Shown one piece after another: positions 51,417 through 58,504 of a stretch of 64,000 bases of DNA. Where the stretch lies: assembly GCA_038326325.1 (NCBI GenBank), contig JBBQJW010000008.1, positions 1-64,000 of the forward strand. The letters run 5' to 3'. A program made the translations under genes and the position numbers. Under the pieces are notes generated by a model that searched no databases, was not told the DNA's origin, and was given only the letters and a program-made list of their open reading frames with translations. The DNA comes from UBA10324 sp038326325. GTDB taxonomy: Bacteria > Bacteroidota > Bacteroidia > Chitinophagales > UBA10324. Numbering within the stretch: position 1 is the first letter of the stretch; every line of letters starts with the position of its first letter.

Positions 51417-52604
51417 TTAACGCTCCTTTAAATTATAAATGTGTGTGAGTATTTCAGTATCTGTAACAGTGAGATCAATTTTTCGTCGCTCCATTACCAG
51501 CTTTGCCACCTTCAATGCTTTGTTAATTTGATATTCAGTAAAACCACTTGCACCGCCCCAGCTGAATGAAGGAATTATTTGGCGAGGAAATCCATCACCG
51601 AAAATATTTGCACTCACTCCTACAACAGTTCCCGTGTTGAACATGGTGTTAATGCCACACTTGCTGTGGTCGCCCATCATTAAACCACAAAATTGCTGAT
51701 TGGTATTTTCAAAACTTTGTGAAGCATAATTCCATTGCTTCACATTGCTGTAATCGTTTTTTAAATTGCTGGTGTTACTGTCAGCGCCAATGTTACACCA
51801 CTCGCCAACAACTGAATTTCCTAAATAACCTTCGTGTGCTTTATTACTATAACTGAAAATAACTGAGTTAGTAATTTCTCCTCCAACTTTTGAATGAGGG
51901 CCAATAGTAGTTGCGCCATAAATTTTCCCCTGCATTTTCACTTCGCTGTTGTTGCATAAAGCAAAAGCGCCCCGAATGGTTGCGCCTTCCATCACTTCCG
52001 AATTATTTCCTAAATAAACTTTCCCGCTTGATGCGTTAATGATAGCAAATTCCATTTTCGCATTTTCTTCCATGAAAAAATTCTCAGGAGAAATAATATT
52101 ATTTGTTGAAGAGGGCTTTGCTGATTTTCTTCTCGAAGTAATCAATGCAAAATCTTCATCTATAGCCCAATCGTTCCATTTAAATATCTGCCATTTCTGA
52201 TTGAGAATTCTTTCACTCAGATTCACTTCTTTTATTTTCAGATTGGGAAGTGATTCGCCATTTGAAAATTTATTGGCATCAGTTGCCTCAACTCGTGCTG
52301 CAATTATTTTTCCTTCAGAAGAAATTGCTTCACCTTTTTGCAATGAAGAAACAAGAGCAATTTCTTTTTCTCCCGGAATCAATCCTCCGCAGATAAATAA
52401 ATTGTCATCTGAAATAGAAGAAGGAAATTTTTTCTGTAAATAATCGGGAGTGAGAGATGATGAAATTGTTCCTAATCTTTTCTCCCACTTTTCTCGGATG
52501 GTGATGATTCCGATTCGGATATCGCAAACAGGCCGCGTGAAAGTGAAGGGCAATAAATTATTCCTTCCATCGTGGTCAAACAAGATCACCGAACTGTTAA
52601 TCAT
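51417..52604 (-). CDS. GlmU-like sugar-phosphate nucleotidyltransferase with left-handed beta-helix
   Basis: 395 aa. The N-terminus VILFDHDGRNNLLPFTFTRP is the signature of the Bacteroidota-specific alternative GlmU family (TIGR03991-type UDP-GlcNAc diphosphorylase / GlcN-1-P acetyltransferase). Residues about 185-340 form hexapeptide-repeat turns (NSEVMEGATIRG, NSEVKMQGKIYG, HSKVGGEI, GVSANIFG). It probably supplies UDP-GlcNAc for peptidoglycan and LPS. First gene of the leftward operon. Confidence 0.85.
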   Translation of the reverse strand: MINSSVILFDHDGRNNLLPFTFTRPVCDIRIGIITIREKWEKRLGTISSSLTPDYLQKKFPSSISDDNLFICGGLIPGEKEIALVSSLQKGEAISSEGKIIAARVEATDANKFSNGESLPNLKIKEVNLSERILNQKWQIFKWNDWAIDEDFALITSRRKSAKPSSTNNIISPENFFMEENAKMEFAIINASSGKVYLGNNSEVMEGATIRGAFALCNNSEVKMQGKIYGATTIGPHSKVGGEITNSVIFSYSNKAHEGYLGNSVVGEWCNIGADSNTSNLKNDYSNVKQWNYASQSFENTNQQFCGLMMGDHSKCGINTMFNTGTVVGVSANIFGDGFPRQIIPSFSWGGASGFTEYQINKALKVAKLVMERRKIDLTVTDTEILTHIYNLKER

Positions 52605-52823
52605 TCATCCTGAAATTTAAGTGAGCGCAAAAATAAAAAAGAGAAGGGATTGAATGGAATTAATAAACATTGACCCTTATTAAAGTTTGCAGGTAACCCA
52701 ATAGGTAAACGAAATAAATCTTTACTTTTTAAAAATAAGAAGGCTGTCAAAAAATGATTTAACTAATCTTTAACATTCGACTACATGAATGAAAAAGTAT
52801 ATTCGCACAAATATTTACAAGTA

Positions 52824-53684
52824 ATGAAAAAAGTCTTTCTGTCAATTATCGTCATTTCACTTTTCGCTTCGTGCGGAAATAAATCAACTGAAAATTCTGC
52901 AACTGAAAAAACAGAAAAGAAAAGTATTACTCTGAAAGGTAGTGATACAGTTCTTCCACTTGCTCAGAAAGAAGCTGAAGAATTTATGAAGAAAGATTCT
53001 ACCGCATCAATAACTGTTACTGGTGGCGGAACGGGTGTTGGTTTTGCTGCGTTGATAGATAAGACAACTGATATTGCAATGGCATCGCGTGCAATTAAAT
53101 TAGATGAGAAAACGAAATTGGAAACAAAGAGTGTTACAGTTAAGGAGGTGTTGATTGCAAAAGATGCGCTTGCCGTTATTGTTAATCCTTCCAATAAAAT
53201 TTCTCAACTCACAAAGGAGCAACTGAAAGATATTTTCACAGGAAAAATCACAAATTGGAAACAAGTAGGTGGAGATAATTTAAAGATTGTAGTGTATGCG
53301 CGCGAAACAAGTTCAGGCACTTACGAATTTTTTAAAGAGCATGTAATGGATAAAACCAATTACGATAAATCAGTTTTAAACTTGCCTGCAACCGGAGCAA
53401 TCGTACAGAGTGTGAGTCAGACAAAAGGTGCTATCGGTTATATTGGACTTGCTTACCTGAACGCTGATGTAAAAGATATTGCAGTGAGTTATGATAATGG
53501 AAAAACTTTTATAAATGCAAATACAGAAAACGCAATAAATGGAACTTACCCTATTACCCGTCCGCTGTTTTATTATTTTGATGAAACATTGGATTCAAAA
53601 GTGAAATCGTTTATTGATTTTGCTTTGTCGGCAGAAGGGCAAAAAATTGTTAGCGATGTCGGTTATGTTCCAGTGAGTAAATAA
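52824..53684 (+). CDS. pstS: PstS-like phosphate-binding lipoprotein
   Basis: About 286 aa from the ATG at 52824 (a longer frame from 52785 gives a non-signal N-terminus). Lipobox LFASCGNK. The fold begins ITLKGSDTVLPLAQKEAEEF, followed by TVTGGGTGVGFAALID, IAMASRAIK, and YARETSSGTYEFF, all phosphate-binding motifs of the PBP-like superfamily. In known systems it delivers phosphate to PstCAB; those genes are not here. The Ppx/GppA gene follows 72 bp downstream, a functional match for phosphate metabolism. Confidence 0.9.
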   Translation: MKKVFLSIIVISLFASCGNKSTENSATEKTEKKSITLKGSDTVLPLAQKEAEEFMKKDSTASITVTGGGTGVGFAALIDKTTDIAMASRAIKLDEKTKLETKSVTVKEVLIAKDALAVIVNPSNKISQLTKEQLKDIFTGKITNWKQVGGDNLKIVVYARETSSGTYEFFKEHVMDKTNYDKSVLNLPATGAIVQSVSQTKGAIGYIGLAYLNADVKDIAVSYDNGKTFINANTENAINGTYPITRPLFYYFDETLDSKVKSFIDFALSAEGQKIVSDVGYVPVSK

Positions 53685-53756
53685 TTGAATTTAAAATTCA
53701 GTTTATAGCTCTCATTCACATTTTTTAGTTGGAAAAAAAATATTTGGCTAATTGTT

Positions 53757-54692
53757 GTGAAAGTAATTTTGAAAAAAAAGAAATTGGAGATAAAGAAATT
53801 CGCAGCGATAGATATTGGTTCTAATTCTGTTCGCTTACTTATTTCCAATGTTCTTCTCAATGGCGAAGGTCCATTTTTTAAACGCAGTTCTCTTATACGA
53901 GTTCCTGTTCGTTTGGGAAGTAATGCATTTACAAATCATAAAATTCCTGAAGTTACGATTCAGCATTTAGAAGAAACAATGCTTGCATTCAAACACCTGA
54001 TGAGTGCGAACGATGTTATTCATTATAAAGGTTGCGCAACATCAGCGCTGCGCGAAGCGAACAATGGCAAATTGGTTGTTAATCGTATAAAGAGGAAAAC
54101 TGGATTGCTGATTGAAATTATTCCAGGTTCATTGGAGGCGCATTTAATTTTCAATAGTCAGAGTGCGTGGGTGGAGAGGATGCAAAGCAATTGTGTGTTT
54201 GTGGATGTGGGGGGAGGAAGTACTGAGATTACTTTATTTTCAAAGGGAAAAGCTATTGCGGTAAAGTCATTCAACATTGGCACACTACGCATTTTACAAA
54301 ATCAGGTGAGAAGGGAGTCGTGGAAAAAAATGAAAGAGTGGGTAAAGGAGAAAGCAGGTGATTTGAAAAATTTTAAAATCATTGGTTCAGGAGGAAACAT
54401 AAACAGTTTTGCGAAAATCAGTGGATTGAAACCTGGCAGAGCATTGTCGTTTGTTAAACTGAATGAGATGGTCGAAAATTTAACTGTACTGAACATTGAT
54501 GAACGAATGAAACAATACGACCTTAATCCCGACCGAGCAGATGTTATAGTTCCCGCTGGAGAAATTTTTATTCGCATTATGAAATGGGTCGAAGTCGCAG
54601 AAATTTTTATTCCCAAAATTGGTTTGGACGATGGTATAGTTCGTGAAGTTTATAAAGAATATTTAAACGGAAAGAAGAGTAGTTTTAAATAA
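53757..54692 (+). CDS. Ppx/GppA family phosphatase
   Basis: 311 aa. Exopolyphosphatase/pppGpp phosphohydrolase of the ASKHA fold: phosphate-1 motif FAAIDIGSNSVRLLI, GCATSALREANN, the VFVDVGGGSTEITLFSKG motif and IGSGGNINSFAK. Only the two actin-like domains are present, without the HD and C-terminal domains of the long enterobacterial enzymes; this short form is usual in Bacteroidota. Start GTG 53757. Confidence 0.92.
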   Translation: MKVILKKKKLEIKKFAAIDIGSNSVRLLISNVLLNGEGPFFKRSSLIRVPVRLGSNAFTNHKIPEVTIQHLEETMLAFKHLMSANDVIHYKGCATSALREANNGKLVVNRIKRKTGLLIEIIPGSLEAHLIFNSQSAWVERMQSNCVFVDVGGGSTEITLFSKGKAIAVKSFNIGTLRILQNQVRRESWKKMKEWVKEKAGDLKNFKIIGSGGNINSFAKISGLKPGRALSFVKLNEMVENLTVLNIDERMKQYDLNPDRADVIVPAGEIFIRIMKWVEVAEIFIPKIGLDDGIVREVYKEYLNGKKSSFK

Positions 54693-54915
54693 TATTATCA
54701 ATAATTTTATTTGAAAGAATCGTACTTATATTCCCTGATATGCGAGTAATGATACACAAGTCAGCTGAAAAATATTTCCTGGAAAAGAAAAACAATAAAA
54801 TTTTTCATTGTTATTTCAATCTGTCAGTGACATTGGAAAGTTATCTTATCTAATATGTATTGATTATAGTAAAATGATTGAAGAATTAATCTTAAAATAA
54901 TATTTTTTTAATTTA

Positions 54916-55338
54916 TTATGTGGCAAGTAGTTTCATAACCCTCGCCAATAGTTTTCGGCAATCAATAACTTCATTAAATGGTTGACTGATTCCAACTGTT
55001 AATCCCTTTACCCTTAATAGAAACACGCATTTATTGTCAGTTGTAATTTTCTTTTTCTTACGCATATCGTTTTGATTACAGGCAAGTAATATTTGCAATC
55101 GTTTGTTGCATTCATATTGGGTTGTGAAGCCAGGACTATTAAATAATGTTTCTGAATTGCCCGTTAGTTGATAGTGATAAGCGCCTTTTGAATTTCTATA
55201 AAATTCAAAATGGACTGAATTTTCATTCTTGGTTTTTACAACTAACTCTTGCTTATTAAAATTATTCGCTGCATTTACTTTCATCACAATGGGTTTCGTA
55301 TCCATAAAAATTGTGCAGTAAAATTCTTTAAATTTCAT
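54916..55338 (-). CDS. DUF1508 (YegP)-like small protein
   Basis: 140 aa. The central part HFEFYRNSKGAYHYQLTGNS followed by GFTTQYECNKRLQILL matches the DUF1508 repeat pattern (F-x-F-Y-x-D-x-x-G-x-Y-x-W-x-L ... S-x-G-Y-x-S). A second weaker repeat may follow. Function unknown; members are often induced by stress. Neighbouring genes are also stress-type. Confidence 0.6.
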   Translation of the reverse strand: MKFKEFYCTIFMDTKPIVMKVNAANNFNKQELVVKTKNENSVHFEFYRNSKGAYHYQLTGNSETLFNSPGFTTQYECNKRLQILLACNQNDMRKKKKITTDNKCVFLLRVKGLTVGISQPFNEVIDCRKLLARVMKLLAT

Positions 55339-55374
55339 TTCCTAAATGGTACAGATGATCCATTTATTTTAATT

Positions 55375-55560
55375 CTAAATAGTTGAAATAATCCGGTTGA
55401 CTTCTTCTCTTGATATACCCAACTTAATTTGAAGTTTAGCTATCAGCTCTTCTTTTTTACCTTCAACAAAAAGCAAATCGCAGTTTGTAAGCGAAGCAAA
55501 TTTCTGCTTGAGTTTCGCTTTTTGTTCATTCCAGTTGCCGTTCAGTTCTGTACCACTCAT
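55375..55560 (-). CDS. CsbD-like stress-response protein
   Basis: 61 aa. Family pattern NWNEQKAKLKQKFASLTNCDL then GKKEELIAKLQIKLGIS matches CsbD (G-x-W-x-E-x-K-G-K-x-K ... D-D-L). Small, helical, charged cytoplasmic protein, expressed under general stress in other bacteria. ATG at 55560. Confidence 0.82.
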   Translation of the reverse strand: MSGTELNGNWNEQKAKLKQKFASLTNCDLLFVEGKKEELIAKLQIKLGISREEVNRIISTI

Positions 55561-55703
55561 TTTTTATTATTTAACTTGTGAATGTTTTTTATTACTTGGC
55601 AAAGTTGACAGAGTAGAGCACGATAACAGTTACACGCCTTCATAAATAAGTTGCATCATTCACAGATTGCGATCGGTATTTTATTAATTCTTTAAATCCA
55701 GAT

Positions 55704-55880
55704 TCAGTTATTATGAATCAATTTATAGAATTCGAAATCCACATTAGCGGACTCTGTTGGTTCATAGGCAAGAACATCGTATGCGAAATTATCTGCCAAA
55801 AAAACATTGTATGGATTTATTAATACCGCAAAAGTTATTTTGACTTTTGGGTCTCGTTCGAAATATCTAAAGTAAAACAT
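55704..55880 (-). CDS. 58-aa hypothetical protein
   Basis: Short complete frame with ATG and TGA: MFYFRYFERDPKVKITFAVL continues INPYNVFLADNFAYDVLAYE and ends FEFYKLIHNN. Composition is protein-like, aromatic-rich, without membrane segment. No family recognised. It lies in an otherwise empty 420-bp gap between the CsbD-like gene and the gene at 55983, on the same strand as its neighbours, which supports it being real. Confidence 0.45.
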   Translation of the reverse strand: MFYFRYFERDPKVKITFAVLINPYNVFLADNFAYDVLAYEPTESANVDFEFYKLIHNN

Positions 55881-55982
55881 GATGTTGCAAATGTGAAAGG
55901 TATAATGTCTTAATATGTTACACTATTGTTAGTATATGTTGCATCATTCCCATATTGCCCCGGTGCGAATTGAAAATAATAA

Positions 55983-56273
55983 TTATTTATTTCTTTGCTT
56001 CCCAAGAAGAAACGATTGATATACTTTTCCTTGAAATAATAAAAATTCCCTTAGACATTCTTCAGCGGATGCGCTTTGCAATTGCGCTTTATATGTATTT
56101 TCAAAACCTTTTGTGTGATTTCCTTCTTCATGATTTGCTGCAGCCAGCAGATGATACTTAGCAGCTAATTGAAAATGCATAGAGCAATTTTTGTGATTTG
56201 TAATTCTTTTTCGATTTTCTTCTTCAGGATTTTCCAATTGTGAAAATTTGTTTTGGATTTGTTTTAAATTCAT
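55983..56273 (-). CDS. Small helical stress-type protein
   Basis: 96 aa. The segment HFQLAAKYHLLAAANHEEGN followed by HTKGFENTYKAQLQSASAEE resembles small Bacteroidota proteins of the type HFxxAAKxHLEAAKHHEEGN found near CsbD-like and starvation genes. It ends LLGKQRNK. No known biochemical function. Confidence 0.6.
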   Translation of the reverse strand: MNLKQIQNKFSQLENPEEENRKRITNHKNCSMHFQLAAKYHLLAAANHEEGNHTKGFENTYKAQLQSASAEECLREFLLFQGKVYQSFLLGKQRNK

Positions 56274-56302
56274 TTCATTAACAGTTGACTTGTTTTATTA
56301 AT

Positions 56303-56570
56303 TTAATTTCCGTCAACGACAGAAGTCAAATTCAAAAAAAAATCCTTTATATGAAATCTGTAATTTGGTTTCTGATAAAAAATTAAATCATTTTCATTTA
56401 TTTTTAAATGAATAATACAAAGGGCGGGGAAGGCAGTGACTGTCATGCTTGTTTTTTCAGGATTAAAATTTATATATTCTGCTAACCATTCTTGTGATAA
56501 ATGAAAAAAGGAAACTAAGGGCAAACGCAAACGCAATTTCTGAGAAGACAACAACGAGTAAAATTTTCAT
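56303..56570 (-). pseudogene. Possible frameshifted small exported protein
   Basis: From ATG 56570 a frame gives MKILLVVVFSEIAFAFALSF plus LFSFI, a good signal or membrane segment, and stops at 56463 after 35 aa. In the neighbouring frame an open stretch continues to 56303 (SQEWLAEYINFNPEKTSM, then TVTAFPALCIIHLKINEND). The two join naturally if one base is added or removed at the run of six T around 56500. It may be a broken gene, a sequencing error, or two unrelated short frames. Confidence 0.3.
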
Positions 56571-56799
56571 CAGTATATTTTTTTTGATTGAATTATTTCA
56601 CGGTAAAGGTGTGATTCCAAATAACAGAAGTGTTACACAACTTCTGAAATAGTTTACATGATTCACATATTTTCAAAATGTTAAATTGAGTTCTTATTAA
56701 ATCCGAAAAATCAAATTGTTACATATATCCCACATTTTATATTTCTGACGAACAACAGGCTTGGTTACAAGTTACATTTACATAAACCATGATTAAAAC

Positions 56800-57360
56800 T
56801 TGAAACTTTACATAAAATATATGGTCAGTTTGCGGTGTAAAATGGTGGTGAAAGACGAGCTGAAAAAACTCGGATTGCATTATATAGTTGTCGAATTAGG
56901 AACTGTGGAAGTACTTGAGCAAATAACAAAAAAGCAACACGACGAGTTGAAAACAAATCTGCTTAAATCAGGTTTGGAATTGCTTGATGATAAGAGAAGT
57001 ATCCTGATTGAAAAAATAAAAGGGGTAATAATTGAAATGATTCATTACTCAGATGAATTACCAGCGGTAAATTATTCTGATTTCATCGCTGAGAAATTAA
57101 AACACGATTACAATTATCTCTCAAATGTTTTTTCAGAAGTAAAAGGAATCACGATTCAGCAATTTATAATTATCAATAAAATAGAAAAGGTTAAAGAGTT
57201 GTTGTTGTATGATGAATTGAATCTAACTGAGATTGCAAATAAAATGCACTACAGCAGTGTAGCTCATCTATCCGCTCAATTCAAAAAAATCACCGGTCTT
57301 TCGCCTTCCTATTTCAAACTATTAAAACAAAAACGACAAGGCAACTTGGAAAACATGTGA
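56800..57360 (+). CDS. AraC-type regulator with HMA-like N-terminal domain (paralogue 1)
   Basis: 186 aa, TTG start (KLYIKYMVSLRCKMVVKDEL). Residues about 1-75 follow the pattern of a ferredoxin-like heavy-metal-associated domain that precedes the HTH in many Bacteroidota AraC proteins (MVCxRC...LGL...VELGEVEL); here the first Cys is Ser (MVSLRC). Residues about 90-175 are the AraC double HTH (YLSNVFSEVKGITIQQFIII, LTEIANKMHYSSVAHLSAQF, KKITGLSPSYFK). About two thirds identical by eye to the gene at 57897. Target genes unknown; the cupin between the two is a candidate. Confidence 0.85.
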   Translation: MKLYIKYMVSLRCKMVVKDELKKLGLHYIVVELGTVEVLEQITKKQHDELKTNLLKSGLELLDDKRSILIEKIKGVIIEMIHYSDELPAVNYSDFIAEKLKHDYNYLSNVFSEVKGITIQQFIIINKIEKVKELLLYDELNLTEIANKMHYSSVAHLSAQFKKITGLSPSYFKLLKQKRQGNLENM

Positions 57361-57500
57361 TTTATATAATTTTTTTTCTGAGTTGTGTAACACTAAAGCA
57401 ATTCAGAATATGACTTTTACCCTCTTACTTTATAAGTAAGAGATATAAATAAAAGTAACCGGACTAATAAGACTTCATTTACAGCGAATAAAAAAATAAA

Positions 57501-57854
57501 ATGATAAATCAAAACGACATTATTGAATTAGAAAAATCAAAGGCGCACATTGTTGTTGAGATTATTGAATACATGGCGAATGCGGTAGTAAGTAAAACAA
57601 TTATTAAAAAGTCAACTGGCAACATAACAGTTTCTTCATTTGATGCCGGCGAAGAATTAGCTGAAAAACTTTCTCCGTTTGATAACTATATACAGATTAT
57701 TGATGGCTCGGCTGATATTACTATAAATGGAAAAAAATTAAAACTCACATTAGGCGAAGGCATTGTGATTCCCGCTCATACGAAGCATCACTTTAATGCG
57801 AACGAACAATTCAAAATGATTTCGACTGTAATTAAAAGCGGTTACGAAGATTAG
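57501..57854 (+). CDS. Cupin domain protein
   Basis: 117 aa. Single conserved cupin barrel: TVSSFDAGEELAEKLSPFDN, IQIIDGSADITINGKKLKL, LGEGIVIPAHTKHHFNANEQ. The usual first-motif G-x5-H-x-H is not complete, so metal binding is uncertain; the second motif H-T-K-H-H-F is present. It sits between two AraC paralogues and may be a small-molecule sensor or target. Confidence 0.82.
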   Translation: MINQNDIIELEKSKAHIVVEIIEYMANAVVSKTIIKKSTGNITVSSFDAGEELAEKLSPFDNYIQIIDGSADITINGKKLKLTLGEGIVIPAHTKHHFNANEQFKMISTVIKSGYED

Positions 57855-57896
57855 TAAAGAGGAAAAATCAGTTATTTGTAATCTTAAATAAATAAA

Positions 57897-58499
57897 TTGA
57901 AACTCTTCATAAAGTACATGGTAAGTAACCGTTGCAAGATGATGGTGAAGGAAGAATTGAAAAAACTTGGTCTTCATTTTATTGTAGTGGAGTTGGGCGA
58001 AGTTGATGTAATGGAAGATTTATCAGCCGACCAAAGAATGAAGCTAAGCATTGGTTTGCATGCATCAGGTTTGGAACTGATGGATGATAAGCGCGCCGTG
58101 CTGATAGAAAAAATTATTAATGTAATTATTGAAATGGTTCATCACGCCGATGAATTGCCCAAAGTGAATTACTCAGAATATATCAGCGAAAAACTAAATC
58201 ACGATTATACCTATCTGTCAAATATGTTTTCAGAAGTGCGGGGCGTCACCATTCAACAATTTATAATCGTGCATAAAGTGGAGCGCATAAAAGAGTTGAT
58301 ACTATACGGCGAGTTGACGCTAACCGAAATTTCTTACAAAATGAATTACAGTAGCGTGGCGCATTTATCAAATCAGTTTAAAAAAATTACGGGACTTACT
58401 CCTTCGCACTTCAAGCAAATGAAGGATAATAGAAGAAGTCCCATTGAAGAAATAGGAAATCAATCTGCGGTTCACGAAGATTGGAACGGAATAAAATAA
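57897..58499 (+). CDS. AraC-type regulator with HMA-like N-terminal domain (paralogue 2)
   Basis: 200 aa, TTG start, same architecture as the 56800 gene: KLFIKYMVSNRCKMMVKEEL, ASGLELMDDKRAVLIEKI, YLSNMFSEVRGVTIQQFIIV, EISYKMNYSSVAHLSNQFKK. Again Ser replaces the first Cys of the N-terminal motif. Its end overlaps the longest possible frame of the histidine kinase gene (58481), which suggests co-transcription with the kinase. Confidence 0.87.
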   Translation: MKLFIKYMVSNRCKMMVKEELKKLGLHFIVVELGEVDVMEDLSADQRMKLSIGLHASGLELMDDKRAVLIEKIINVIIEMVHHADELPKVNYSEYISEKLNHDYTYLSNMFSEVRGVTIQQFIIVHKVERIKELILYGELTLTEISYKMNYSSVAHLSNQFKKITGLTPSHFKQMKDNRRSPIEEIGNQSAVHEDWNGIK

Positions 58500-58504
58500 A
58501 CGGG

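Noticed and set aside
56610..56660. AGAAGT-GTTACACA-ACTTCT hairpin as a terminator
   Set aside because: Six-base AT-rich stem without T-run; noted only because a TGTTACA word lies in it.
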